The notes: generated by a model from the sequence alone, not told the origin. Counted from the first letter of the stretch, positions 34,040 through 42,978 are shown. The stretch: DNA of 64,000 nt from Ch67 sp041395845 (GCA_041395845.1 JAWKZS010000022.1:9159-73158); one strand, 5' to 3'. A program made the numbers and translations.

Positions 34040-36703
34040 ATGACGCTTCCTGGCATTGCAACCCGTCAGACCACCTGTCCCTACTGCGGCGTCGGCTGCG
34101 GCATTTCCGCATCACTCGGCAGCGACACCAGCGTCAAGGGGGACAGCGAACACCCGGCGAATTTCGGCAAGCTGTGCTCCAAGGGTTCCACACTGGCCCA
34201 GACCCTGCGCCCCGATGGCCGGCTGCTGCATCCGATGATTCACGGGGTGCGCGCGAGCTGGGAACACGCAACCCATTACATCGCACGCCAGCTGCAGGAC
34301 ATCATCGAGCAGCACGGTCCCGACGCAGTTGCATTTTACGTGTCCGGCCAGCTGCTGACCGAAGACTATTACGTTGCGAACAAGCTGATGAAAGGCTTTA
34401 TCGGCAGCGCCAATATCGACACCAATTCGCGCCTGTGCATGTCCTCTGCGGTCGCCGGCCACAAGCGTGCATTCGGCGAGGATTGTGTACCTGCCTGCTA
34501 CGAGGATCTGGAGCTGGCAGATCTGATCGTGCTGACGGGTTCCAATACCGCCTGGTGCCATCCGGTACTGTTCCAGCGTATCAAGGCCGCCAAATTACGG
34601 CGTCCCGACATGAAAGTCGTGGTCATCGATCCACGGGAAACGGCCACTTGCGAAATCGCCGATCTGCACCTGCCCATCAAACCGGGCACCGATGTGCTGC
34701 TGTTCAACGGTTTGCTCAACGCACTCGCAGACAGCGATGCCGTGGATTACGGCTATATCGAACGCCACTGCAACGATTTTGACAACGCGCTTGCCAGCGC
34801 CCGCACCGACGCACCATCAATGGCCGAGGTAGCCCGGCTGTGCGATCTGGAGTTGCCGGCAGTTGAAACATTTTACGCATGGTTCACCAGTACAGACCGC
34901 ACCGTGACCTGCTTTTCCCAAGGTGTGAACCAGTCCAGCAGCGGCACTGACAAGGTCAATGCCATCATCAACTGCCATCTGGCCACCGGTCGCATCGGCA
35001 AGCCCGGCGCGTCACCGTTTTCCCTCACCGGCCAGCCCAACGCCATGGGTGGCCGCGAAGTGGGTGGCCTCGCCAATCAGCTGGCAGCCCACATGGATTT
35101 CACGCCGGAAGCCATCGACCGTGTACAGCGGTTCTGGCAGGCGCCGAAGATGGCGAGCCAGCCAGGGCTGAAAGCGGTAGACCTGTTCAACGCAGTGGAA
35201 CAGGGCAAGATCAAAGCCATTTGGATCATGGGCACCAATCCCGTCGTGAGCATGCCCAACGCCGACCAGGTCAAACGCGCGCTGCAAGGTTGTCCACTGG
35301 TGATCGTATCCGACTGCATTGCCAGTACCGATACCACCGCGCTGGCCCATGTCCTGCTGCCGGCCGCGGGCTGGGGTGAAAAGGATGGCACGGTGACCAA
35401 TTCCGAGCGCCGCATTTCACGTCAGCGTTCACTGGTGGAATGCGCCGGCGAAGCACGCCAGGACTGGCGCATTCTGGCAGATGTCGCGACGGCCATGGGT
35501 TATGGGAATGCGTTTGCCTATCGCAACAACGCCGACATTTTCCGCGAGCATGTGGCACTCAGCAGTTTCGAAAACGATGCAACAGGTTTTCGCCAGTTCA
35601 ATCTGGCGGCGCTGCAGAACATCACAGACACTGCATACGACTCACTGCAACCAGTGCAATGGCCCCTGCTGCAACCGGAACAGGGAACACAGCGCCTCTA
35701 CGCCGATGGCTGCTTCAGCACCGCTGACGGCAAGGCGCGTTTCATCGCCGTGTCGGTCCGGGCACCGGCCAATGCGCCCGATGCAGACTGGCCGCTGACG
35801 CTGAACACCGGCCGCGTCCGCGACCAGTGGCATACCATGACCCGTACTGCACTGGCGCCACAGCTGAACCAGCACAAGCCGGAACCTTACGTGGAATTGA
35901 CACCGCCCACCGCGCAGCGCTTTGGACTGACCGAGCAGCAACTCGCCCGCATCACTACCCCATGGGGAACCATGCTGGCGCGCACTGCACTGAGTGACGG
36001 TTTGCGCGAGAATGATCTGTTCATTCCCATGCACTGGAACGACCAGTTTGCCCGTCAGGCCCGCGTCGGTGCGCTGGTCAATCCTGCCACCGATCCCTGG
36101 TCGGGACAGCCGGAATCCAAGCACACACCCTGCCGCATCGAACGCTGGCAGCCGCGCTGGAGCGGCTTCATCTTCTCCCGCCACGAACTGCCACTGCCGG
36201 AGTGCGACTACGCCTGCCGCATCCGCGGCAACGCGTTTTTCCGTTATGAAATTGCCGGCAGCGGTGCCATGGAAACGCTCGCCCACCTGGCGACACTGCT
36301 GCCTTCCTGCACCGGCGACGATGTCATTCAGTACCAGGACCCGGCACGGGGCCACCTGCGCTGGGCGCGTATCGACCATCAGCAGCTGGACCTCTGCGTA
36401 CTGATCGGCCCGGGCGATGCCAGCCTGATTCGCAACGCCGATCGCCAATGGATCGCGACCCTGTTTGCAAAACCTGCGCTGGACCCGCTGGATCGCAAGG
36501 CATTGCTGGCTGGCAAAAGTCCCGCCGGAATCGAAGACTGCGGCCGCACTGTGTGCGCCTGCTTCGGCGTTGGTGAAAAGACCATTCTCAAGGCTGCGCG
36601 GGAACTCGGCTGCAAGTCCGCTACCGACATCGGCAGGCACCTCAAGGCCGGTACCAACTGCGGCTCCTGTGTGGCCGAAATCACCGCATTGCTGGCGCAC
36701 TGA
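34040..36703 (+). CDS. nasA: Assimilatory nitrate reductase catalytic subunit
   Basis: 887 residues from ATG 34040, immediately after the nasC stop. The N-terminal [4Fe-4S] ligands are in TTCPYCGVGCGIS and GKLCSKG. The molybdopterin regions follow (CMSSAVAGHKRAFG, LTGSNTAWCHPV and, near the C-terminal third, TLNTGRVRDQWHTMTRT). The last 60 residues are a BFD-like [2Fe-2S] domain, CACFGVGEKTILKAAREL and TNCGSCVAEI, typical of Klebsiella-type NasA. It reduces nitrate to nitrite in the cytoplasm. Confidence 0.96.
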   Translation: MTLPGIATRQTTCPYCGVGCGISASLGSDTSVKGDSEHPANFGKLCSKGSTLAQTLRPDGRLLHPMIHGVRASWEHATHYIARQLQDIIEQHGPDAVAFYVSGQLLTEDYYVANKLMKGFIGSANIDTNSRLCMSSAVAGHKRAFGEDCVPACYEDLELADLIVLTGSNTAWCHPVLFQRIKAAKLRRPDMKVVVIDPRETATCEIADLHLPIKPGTDVLLFNGLLNALADSDAVDYGYIERHCNDFDNALASARTDAPSMAEVARLCDLELPAVETFYAWFTSTDRTVTCFSQGVNQSSSGTDKVNAIINCHLATGRIGKPGASPFSLTGQPNAMGGREVGGLANQLAAHMDFTPEAIDRVQRFWQAPKMASQPGLKAVDLFNAVEQGKIKAIWIMGTNPVVSMPNADQVKRALQGCPLVIVSDCIASTDTTALAHVLLPAAGWGEKDGTVTNSERRISRQRSLVECAGEARQDWRILADVATAMGYGNAFAYRNNADIFREHVALSSFENDATGFRQFNLAALQNITDTAYDSLQPVQWPLLQPEQGTQRLYADGCFSTADGKARFIAVSVRAPANAPDADWPLTLNTGRVRDQWHTMTRTALAPQLNQHKPEPYVELTPPTAQRFGLTEQQLARITTPWGTMLARTALSDGLRENDLFIPMHWNDQFARQARVGALVNPATDPWSGQPESKHTPCRIERWQPRWSGFIFSRHELPLPECDYACRIRGNAFFRYEIAGSGAMETLAHLATLLPSCTGDDVIQYQDPARGHLRWARIDHQQLDLCVLIGPGDASLIRNADRQWIATLFAKPALDPLDRKALLAGKSPAGIEDCGRTVCACFGVGEKTILKAARELGCKSATDIGRHLKAGTNCGSCVAEITALLAH

Positions 36704-36908
36704 CCCCAGGCCGCCACGCGCACTTCCCTGCCTTCATCTTCTCCACTGCGCCAATGCGGTTCACCTGCAATCGCATCGGCGTGCGCAACGGCCTTGCACA
36801 CCACCAACCGGCGTCCGCCATACCGCAAAAATGCACCGCTTTGAAACCACTGCTCGCTCGCGGCGCACTTTTTGGAGTCGTTATCAGCAAGACTGGAATT
36901 TTTATCAG

Positions 36909-36923
36909 GCACCAGCAAAGTGC
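36909..36923 (+). promoter_or_regulatory. NtrC-type binding site upstream of nirB
   Basis: GCACCAGCAAAGTGC matches the NtrC consensus GCACY-N5-RGTGC at every position. It lies about 120 bp upstream of the nirB sigma-54 promoter, a typical enhancer distance. Another match with one mismatch, GCACCACCGCGATGC, lies at 36940-36954. Confidence 0.72.
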
Positions 36924-37029
36924 AGCATGAAAAAATGAACGCACCACCGCGATGCAAAACGGCGTTTTTGGTGGCAAAAAGCCCGCTTTTCATGACCCAG
37001 GAAAGCACCAATGCTGCACCAGCAAAATT

Positions 37030-37045
37030 GGGCACGCTTGTTGCT
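37030..37045 (+). promoter_or_regulatory. Sigma-54 promoter of nirBD
   Basis: GGGCACGCTTGTTGCT matches TGGCACG-N4-TTGCW with one mismatch at the first base and correct GG-N10-GC spacing. Transcription would start near 37057. The 430-bp nasA-nirB intergenic region (36704-37133) otherwise holds the NtrC-type sites and no gene. Confidence 0.8.
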
Positions 37046-37133
37046 AAACCAGAAGAGCCCAACGGCAAAAAGTAGTTCGAATCCGTGGCCCGGCCGGTTT
37101 CAGCACCGGTGACAGTAGAGAGTGGAGAGCGCT

Positions 37134-39668
37134 GTGAACAAGCAAAAATTGGTCGTCATCGGCAATGGCATGGTGGGACAGAAATTCCTGGCCCAACTGG
37201 TGGAACATGAGCGCGCTGCAGATTTCGCGATAACTACTTTCTGTGAAGAGCCGCGGCCAGCCTACGATCGGGTTTACCTGTCATCCTATTTCAGCGGCAA
37301 GACCGCTGACGACCTGTCACTGGTACCCGGCGGATTTTTCGAAACCCACGGCATCGATATTCGACTGAACGACAAGGCCGTTAACATCGATCGCGCCAAC
37401 AAGCAGGTTGAAACTGCTCGCGGCGAAAAAATCCCTTACGACAAACTGGTGCTGGCCACCGGTTCCTATCCTTTTGTCCCACCCATTCCAGGCAAGGATC
37501 GCCCCGAATGTCTGGTTTACCGAACCATTGAAGACCTGGAAGCCATTAAAGCCACCGCAGCCAAAAGCCGCGTGGGTGTGGTTGTCGGGGGCGGTCTGCT
37601 GGGACTTGAAGCGGCAAAAGCGCTGAAGGATCTGGGACTCGAAACCCACGTTGTGGAGTTTGCACCGCGCCTGATGGCCGTGCAGGTCGACGAAGGCGGC
37701 GGCAAGTTGCTGCGCAGCATGATCGAATCCATGGGGGTGAAGGTTCACACCGGAAAAAACACCCAGAAAATCGAGGACGGCAGCAACTGCACCCTGAAAA
37801 TGTGCTTTGCCGACGGCAGCGAACTCGAAACCGATCTGATCCTGTTTTCCGCCGGTATCCGCCCCCGCGATGAACTGGCTAAAATTACCGGCCTGACCAT
37901 GGGTGAGCGCGGCGGCATCACCGTCAATGATTACTGCCAGACATCCGACCCGGACATCTACGCCATCGGCGAATGCGCCCTGTGGAGCGGCCGTATTTAC
38001 GGTCTGGTGGCACCCGGTTATCAGATGGCTCAGGTCGCTGTCGACGCCATCACCGGCACCCACGCCAGCGCGTTCAGGGGCGCCGACATGAGTACCAAAC
38101 TCAAACTGATGGGCGTCGATGTGGCGAGCATTGGCGATGCCCATGGCACTACGCCGGGCGCGCAGAGTTTTTCGTTCACGGATGAAGTAAACAAGGTCTA
38201 CAAGAAGATCGTCGTCAGTGCCGACGGCAAATACCTGCTCGGTGCCGTACTGGTCGGCGAAGCAGAAAACTATGGCACCCTGCTGCAGATGATGATCAAC
38301 AACATCGAGCTGCCGGAATTCCCCGACACCCTGATCCTGCCCCAGCGCGACGGCGCCGCCGCACCTGCCATGGGCGTGGACAAACTGCCGGATTCCGCCC
38401 AGATCTGCTCCTGCAACAACGTCACCAAGGGTCAGCTGTGCTGCGCCGTGCAGGACGGCATTACCGAACTGGGCGCACTCAAGGCCACCACCAAAGCCGG
38501 CACCAGCTGCGGCGGCTGTTCCGCGCTGGTAGGCCAGGTGCTGAACGCCGAACTCACCAAACTCGGCATCGAAGTGAAAAAGGATCTGTGCGAACACTTC
38601 CCGTATTCGCGCCAGGAGCTTTATCACATCGTACGGGTAAACGGCATCCGCTCGTTCGACGAACTGGTAGCAAAATTCGGCAAGGGTCTTGGTTGCGACA
38701 TCTGCAAACCCACCGCAGCCTCGATCTTTGCATCCTGCTGGAACGAGCATGTCATCGAACCCAAACTCGCGGGCCTGCAGGATACCAATGATTACTTCAT
38801 GGCGAACATGCAGAAAGACGGTACGTACTCGGTGGTTCCCCGCGTTCCCGGTGGTGAAATAACACCGGAAGGTCTGATCGCCATCGGCAGCGTTGCCAAA
38901 AAATACAACCTCTACACCAAGATCACCGGCGGTCAGCGCATCGACCTGTTTGGTGCCCAGCTGAATGAACTGCCGCTGATCTGGAAAGAACTGATCGATG
39001 CCGGTTTTGAAAGCGGTCACGCTTATGGCAAGTCCATGCGCACCGTGAAAAGCTGCGTTGGATCCACCTGGTGCCGCTATGGCGTGCAGGACAGCGTCGG
39101 CATGGCCATCCAGCTCGAAAACCGCTACCGCGGCATACGGGCACCGCACAAGGTAAAGCTGGCCGTTTCCGGCTGCACCCGCGAGTGCGCAGAAGCGCAA
39201 AGCAAGGATATCGGCGTCATCGCCACCGAAAAAGGCTGGAACCTGTATCTGTGTGGAAACGGCGGCATGAAACCCCGTCACGCTGATCTGTTCGCATCGG
39301 ATCTGGATGATGCCACCCTGATCAAATACATCGATCGTTTCTTCATGTTCTATGTCAAGACAGGCGAACGCCTACAGCGTACATCCGTATGGATGGATAA
39401 CCTCGAAGGTGGCCTGAAATATCTGCAGGACGTCATCATCAACGACTCGCTGGGCATCGCCGCCGAGCTGGAAGCACAGATGCAGCATCTGGTGGACACC
39501 TTCCAGTGCGAGTGGAAAACCACTATCGAAGATCCAGAAAAAGTTAAACGCTTCCGTCACTTCGTCAACAGTGACGAGAAGGATTCCAACGTGGTGTTCG
39601 TACAGGAACGCGGCCAGATCCGCCCGGCCCGCTCCGACGAAAAACGTATCAACCTGGCTGCGGTTTAA
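37134..39668 (+). CDS. nirB: Nitrite reductase (NADH) large subunit
   Basis: 844 residues from GTG 37134, which has GGAGAG upstream; GTG 37122 in frame is an alternative. The order is FAD and NADH domains (LVVIGNGMVGQKFL, GVVVGGGLLGLEAAK), a [2Fe-2S] BFD-like domain (ICSCNNVTKGQL, SCGGCSALV), and the siroheme-[4Fe-4S] reductase domain with ligands in SCVGSTWCRYG (CX5C) and SGCTRECAEAQ (CX3C). It reduces nitrite to ammonium in the cytoplasm with NirD. Nine bases separate it from nirD. It starts its own sigma-54 transcript. Confidence 0.97.
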   Translation: MNKQKLVVIGNGMVGQKFLAQLVEHERAADFAITTFCEEPRPAYDRVYLSSYFSGKTADDLSLVPGGFFETHGIDIRLNDKAVNIDRANKQVETARGEKIPYDKLVLATGSYPFVPPIPGKDRPECLVYRTIEDLEAIKATAAKSRVGVVVGGGLLGLEAAKALKDLGLETHVVEFAPRLMAVQVDEGGGKLLRSMIESMGVKVHTGKNTQKIEDGSNCTLKMCFADGSELETDLILFSAGIRPRDELAKITGLTMGERGGITVNDYCQTSDPDIYAIGECALWSGRIYGLVAPGYQMAQVAVDAITGTHASAFRGADMSTKLKLMGVDVASIGDAHGTTPGAQSFSFTDEVNKVYKKIVVSADGKYLLGAVLVGEAENYGTLLQMMINNIELPEFPDTLILPQRDGAAAPAMGVDKLPDSAQICSCNNVTKGQLCCAVQDGITELGALKATTKAGTSCGGCSALVGQVLNAELTKLGIEVKKDLCEHFPYSRQELYHIVRVNGIRSFDELVAKFGKGLGCDICKPTAASIFASCWNEHVIEPKLAGLQDTNDYFMANMQKDGTYSVVPRVPGGEITPEGLIAIGSVAKKYNLYTKITGGQRIDLFGAQLNELPLIWKELIDAGFESGHAYGKSMRTVKSCVGSTWCRYGVQDSVGMAIQLENRYRGIRAPHKVKLAVSGCTRECAEAQSKDIGVIATEKGWNLYLCGNGGMKPRHADLFASDLDDATLIKYIDRFFMFYVKTGERLQRTSVWMDNLEGGLKYLQDVIINDSLGIAAELEAQMQHLVDTFQCEWKTTIEDPEKVKRFRHFVNSDEKDSNVVFVQERGQIRPARSDEKRINLAAV

Positions 39669-39677
39669 GGAGGCGCC

Positions 39678-40025
39678 ATGAACGCAAAAGTCGAACTGGA
39701 ATGGTTACCGGTGTGCAAACTGGATGATGTACTGCCCAACCTGGGCGTCTGCGCCAAGGTGGCCGACCGGCAGGTGGCGATTTTCAGGATCGCCGATACC
39801 GAAGGCACCCAGTTGTTCGCCATCGACAATCACGATCCGATCAGCGAAGCGAACGTACTGTCCCGCGGCATTGTGGGTGATCTGAAAGGTCACATCGTGG
39901 TGGCGTCACCGGTTTACAAGCAGCATTTCGATCTGGTGACCGGCCAATGCCTGGAAGATGATATCTGCGTGCCGGTCTACCCGGTGCGGGAGCAGAACGG
40001 CCAGATCGAAGTCATGGTGAGCTGA
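39678..40025 (+). CDS. nirD: Nitrite reductase (NADH) small subunit
   Basis: 115 residues, with AAGGAGG just before the ATG. The protein has a Rieske-like fold but lacks the Cys-His iron ligands: the regions where they would sit read NHDPISEANVL and YKQHFDLVTGQ. This matches other bacterial NirD proteins. It is a structural subunit of the nitrite reductase and follows nirB by 9 bp. Confidence 0.95.
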   Translation: MNAKVELEWLPVCKLDDVLPNLGVCAKVADRQVAIFRIADTEGTQLFAIDNHDPISEANVLSRGIVGDLKGHIVVASPVYKQHFDLVTGQCLEDDICVPVYPVREQNGQIEVMVS

Positions 40026-40108
40026 ATCTGTCATTCAAGCAGTGACTGACACCGAATCGTGGTGGGCGTGATTGGCCTCACGTCCGCCGTGATGGGGCAC
40101 TTGTTGCC

Positions 40109-40321
40109 TCAACCGGACACGCCTTCGGGTGCGTCCAGGCTGGCCAGCAATCGTTGTCGGGTCCTGATCAGGGATTCGATGGTAGAAACGGGCGATACCG
40201 AACTCCCCCTAACCCCTGTGAAGGTCGTTTCTGCCGGTTGTGACGCCAGCCACTTTTCCAGCCGCCGGATTTCCAGCTGCAGCTTGATGCGCAACCGCTC
40301 TTCGGGCCAGGCCGCACTCAT
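40109..40321 (-). CDS. Small protein of unknown function, third of a set
   Basis: 70 residues, MSAAWPEERLRIKLQLEI with a helical N-terminal half. Its start overlaps the stop of the upstream 95-residue gene by four bases (ATGA), so it is translationally coupled and likely real. I recognise no family. The helices LRIKLQLEIRRLEKWL and LIRTRQRLLASL suggest a helical bundle or coiled coil. It closes a likely unit with two paralogous small proteins and an ECF sigma factor. Confidence 0.6.
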   Translation of the reverse strand: MSAAWPEERLRIKLQLEIRRLEKWLASQPAETTFTGVRGSSVSPVSTIESLIRTRQRLLASLDAPEGVSG

Positions 40322-40605
40322 TCGTGATAACCCAGCATCGGCTGCCGCGGCGCGCTATCGACACTCTGCTGATAAACCAGCAAACTGAATTCATCGCGCC
40401 AGTACACGGTAAAATGGCTGCTTTCCCGAATGTAGCGACGATACAGGCCATCCAGCATCGAGCGACACTCGTAGTAACTGCCTTCCCACAGCACTTCATC
40501 GACACCACTGGCAAATTCCTTCACCAGCTGAAAATGATCCGCCTGCCGGGCCAGTTCACGGGGCACCTGGCGCAGTACACAGGTTAAAATGGTCATGGCG
40601 TTCAC
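40318..40605 (-). CDS. Small protein, paralogue of the 88-residue protein upstream
   Basis: 95 residues from a GTG start with GGAG upstream. It shares an extended motif with the next gene upstream: LVKEFASGVDEVLWEGSYYECRS here against VVREFVDGENDVLAEGCYYACRS there, followed by FTVYWRDEF and FRVYWASEN. The two are therefore tandem duplicates. No known domain is recognised. The alternation of charged and aromatic residues suggests a small alpha/beta protein. Encoded after an ECF sigma factor on the same strand, 70 bp from its paralogue. Confidence 0.72.
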   Translation of the reverse strand: MNAMTILTCVLRQVPRELARQADHFQLVKEFASGVDEVLWEGSYYECRSMLDGLYRRYIRESSHFTVYWRDEFSLLVYQQSVDSAPRQPMLGYHE

Positions 40606-40675
40606 GGTCGGTCTCCGCGGTCAGTGAATTTCCAGTACTACAGACGTTCATGCACACCCAGACGTCACACACTTT

Positions 40676-40942
40676 TCACGAATTGTGATTAATGCCGTTT
40701 TCATCCGGCAAAAAGTAAACTTCGAAGCGATTTTCGCTGGCCCAATAGACACGAAAACGCTGTTCCTGCCTGTCCAGATAACGAAAGTAGCGATCGATGG
40801 ACGAACGGCAGGCGTAGTAACAACCCTCTGCCAGCACATCGTTTTCCCCATCCACGAATTCGCGCACCACCCGGTATTGCTCCCAGTCATTGACGATCTG
40901 GCCAGCATTCTTGATTTCACACACGAACAGGGCCGGTACCAT
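40676..40942 (-). CDS. Small protein, paralogue of the 95-residue protein downstream
   Basis: 88 residues from ATG with AGGAGGG upstream, a strong ribosome site. The sequence QYRVVREFVDGENDVLAEGCYYACRSSIDRYF (split here as VREFVDG and EGCYYACRS) is shared with the downstream gene. It lies 66 bp after the ECF sigma factor gene on the same strand, which suggests it is in the same unit and perhaps one of its functions. No known domain recognised. Confidence 0.72.
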   Translation of the reverse strand: MVPALFVCEIKNAGQIVNDWEQYRVVREFVDGENDVLAEGCYYACRSSIDRYFRYLDRQEQRFRVYWASENRFEVYFLPDENGINHNS

Positions 40943-41008
40943 GACATCCCTCCTGATGACGGTTTTATGCTCGGTTCCTGGTTTCAGACGGACTAAGGGG
41001 CAGAAAAG

Positions 41009-41587
41009 TCACATGGCTGCGGAATTTAATTCCCGCAATTTTTCGATGGCGCGCTGATAGCGCATTTTGACGGTGCTCAGATTCTGCTGGAGGATGTCGG
41101 CAATTTCCTGGAATTCCAGCTCGGCCACGGTGCGAAATACGATGACGGTGCGATCTTCCTGGCCCAGCTGGCGCAGCAGCCGTTCCAGCTCCCGACTCAT
41201 CCAGGCACCGTCACTGGCGCTGTCGTCGGCCAATGGCTCTTCTACCAGCTCATCAATATTGATGTGTTCCTTGCGCTTGCGCAGGATGTTCATCGATTCG
41301 TTGTGCGCAATCCGGAACAGCCAGGTCTTGAAGCTGGATTCGCCCTTGAATTTGGGCAAATGATGGAACACCCGCAGCAAGGTTTCATGCACCGCTTCTT
41401 CCGCGTCATGAAACGAGCACAGGTAACGGTTACAGGTGCGCAACAGGCGCTCCTGATAACGTTTGACCAGAACTTCGTATGCGAGGGTGACGTGCGGCAG
41501 CTGCTTGCGGGCGATGACGATCAGGTCGTCATCGGACAATTCCGCCAGCCGGGCACGGGCAGACCTCCGCACTACGGGCGGCTGCAT
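41009..41587 (-). CDS. ECF-type RNA polymerase sigma factor
   Basis: 192 residues. Sigma region 2 includes DAEEAVHETLLRVFHHLPKF and SFKTWLFRIAHNESMNIL; region 4 is EFQEIADILQQNLSTVKMRYQRAIEKL. The spacing between regions is typical of the ECF (RpoE-like) group. No anti-sigma factor is obvious, although a one-helix membrane protein and an MscS-type channel are encoded upstream in the same direction, 26 bp before the start. It may respond to envelope or osmotic stress. Target genes are unknown. Confidence 0.9.
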   Translation of the reverse strand: MQPPVVRRSARARLAELSDDDLIVIARKQLPHVTLAYEVLVKRYQERLLRTCNRYLCSFHDAEEAVHETLLRVFHHLPKFKGESSFKTWLFRIAHNESMNILRKRKEHINIDELVEEPLADDSASDGAWMSRELERLLRQLGQEDRTVIVFRTVAELEFQEIADILQQNLSTVKMRYQRAIEKLRELNSAAM

Positions 41588-41613
41588 GGCTCAGGCGTCG
41601 GTTGGTCAGCGGC

Positions 41614-42462
41614 TCAGCGTTCCTCATCATCCGACCAGGACTGGAAGCGGAAACTGCGCTGCAACAACTGCTGATTCGGCACCGACAGACATTCGCCCTG
41701 GGCATTTTCAACGACCGTATTGACCGTGCCAACCGACACGACAGTCCCTTCGAAATCACCAATCACCACCTGATCGCCAGGCTTCAGCTGCTCGCGGATA
41801 TACACGCCGGAAATGATGTTCTGCGACACCGAGCGGGTCCCCAGCCCCAGCGAGATCGCCGCCGCACCACCCAGACAGCCCAGCACGATGGCGAACACGA
41901 TATTGAGCATCTGGGTTTCGATTTCCAGCTGTGCCACTGCCAGTGAAAACGTGGTAACAAAAATGATGATCTGGGCCAGCCGCGCCACCGAGGACGCATA
42001 GTCCATCCCCATATTGTTCACAGCGGTCTGGATGCTCTGCTTGGCCACATGGGCGATGAACATGCCCACCATGATCACGAACAGGGCGCCGAGCACTTTG
42101 GGCAGATACAGGATGAAATCATCCAGAATCGCCGTGATGCGATCCATGCCCAGGGTTTCCGCCGCCGAAATCAGGATGATCAGCATCAGGAATACGTGAA
42201 TGAACTTGCCCACCACTTCCGACGGGGTTTTCTGAATCCCGGTCTTGTTCATGGCTTCGGTCAGGCCGATGCGCTCGCACAGGGCGTTGAAGCCGAAGCG
42301 GTCCAGCAGTTTTACCGACCATTTCGCCAGCATCCGCGCCAGCAGGATGCCGACGATAAATATGACCACCGTCGCCACCAGATTCGGCAGAAACGCGGCA
42401 ATCTTGTTCCAGAAACTGGCAGTGGCATTCACCAGGTTATTCATCAGTTGATCAGCATTCAC
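41614..42462 (-). CDS. MscS family mechanosensitive ion channel
   Basis: 282 residues. Four hydrophobic segments at the N terminus: LVATVVIFIVGILLARML, FIHVFLMLIILISAAETL, LPKVLGALFVIMVGMFIAHV, and LAQIIIFVTTFSLAVAQL. The pore helix region is FAIVLGCLGGAAAISLGLGTR, with the glycine/alanine pattern of the conserved-TM-alpha-helix MscS group, followed by a short beta domain, GDQVVIGDFEGTVVSVG. The start overlaps the stop of the preceding gene by 4 bases, and the sigma factor gene begins 26 bp downstream. It likely releases solutes under hypo-osmotic stress. Confidence 0.88.
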   Translation of the reverse strand: MNADQLMNNLVNATASFWNKIAAFLPNLVATVVIFIVGILLARMLAKWSVKLLDRFGFNALCERIGLTEAMNKTGIQKTPSEVVGKFIHVFLMLIILISAAETLGMDRITAILDDFILYLPKVLGALFVIMVGMFIAHVAKQSIQTAVNNMGMDYASSVARLAQIIIFVTTFSLAVAQLEIETQMLNIVFAIVLGCLGGAAAISLGLGTRSVSQNIISGVYIREQLKPGDQVVIGDFEGTVVSVGTVNTVVENAQGECLSVPNQQLLQRSFRFQSWSDDEER

Positions 42463-42740
42463 GGTGTGATGTCTCCTGAACCGGTAGACGGACGACGCAG
42501 ACGGGCCTGCTGGGCACGCTGCAGTTGCAGACGGGTATGAGCCTGGTGCAGGGATGCACCAAAACCGGCAAACAGCACCCAGATCCAGCTGAAGAAAAAG
42601 CCCAGAATGTCCCGGGCCGAGGTCTGCCGGCGGGCACTGACCAGCACCCGGCGCAGGGACAGGTCAGGGTCGAACGGCTGGCGCGGTGGCTCCCCCAGCA
42701 GCGCCTTGAGGTCGTCGGGCAGATCGGATTCGGGTTTCAT
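42459..42740 (-). CDS. One-helix membrane protein of unknown function
   Basis: 93 residues. A hydrophilic N terminus (MKPESDLPDDLKALLG) precedes one hydrophobic segment (GFFFSWIWVLFAGFGASL), then a Gln/Arg-rich tail (HQAHTRLQLQRAQQARLRR). GGAGGCGAG lies upstream of the ATG. It is translationally coupled to the MscS-type channel gene by a 4-base overlap. Family not recognised; a role as a partner of the channel or as an anti-sigma-like anchor for the sigma factor would be conjecture. Confidence 0.65.
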   Translation of the reverse strand: MKPESDLPDDLKALLGEPPRQPFDPDLSLRRVLVSARRQTSARDILGFFFSWIWVLFAGFGASLHQAHTRLQLQRAQQARLRRPSTGSGDITP

Positions 42741-42782
42741 GGGGACTCGCCTCCTGCGGGAAAGCGCCTACTCTAACAAATT

Positions 42783-42821
42783 CAGGCCGTTACTACGGCA
42801 TTCACAAGGATAGACGGCCTG
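42783..42821. repeat. Inverted repeat between the MscS/ECF unit and ppa
   Basis: CAGGCCGT (42783-42790) and ACGGCCTG (42814-42821) are perfect reverse complements with a 23-base spacer. They lie 43-81 bp upstream of the one-helix protein and about 160 bp upstream of ppa. Function unknown; it might be a regulatory site. Confidence 0.55.
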
Positions 42822-42978
42822 GCAATGGCAAAAGTCACAGTGAATTCGGGAAAAAGCGAAATAGTTACCCCACCCAAACCGGATTAGCCCCGGCAGCACC
42901 TAGGCTGTCCCCAAGGCTTCGGGTATACTACCGCCCACTTTTTTACCCCTCCCATTCACTGACAGAAAAGGTTTGACC

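Noticed and set aside
36379..37068. Minus-strand open frame covering the nasA end and nasA-nirB intergenic region
   Set aside because: It overlaps the nasA iron-sulfur tail and the NtrC-type and sigma-54 elements, and encodes no recognisable protein.
37317..39281. Long minus-strand open frame (654 codons) opposite nirB
   Set aside because: It is the antisense of a clear, full-length nirB gene with all cofactor motifs; its Gly/Gln/His-rich content is what antisense frames of GC-rich genes give.
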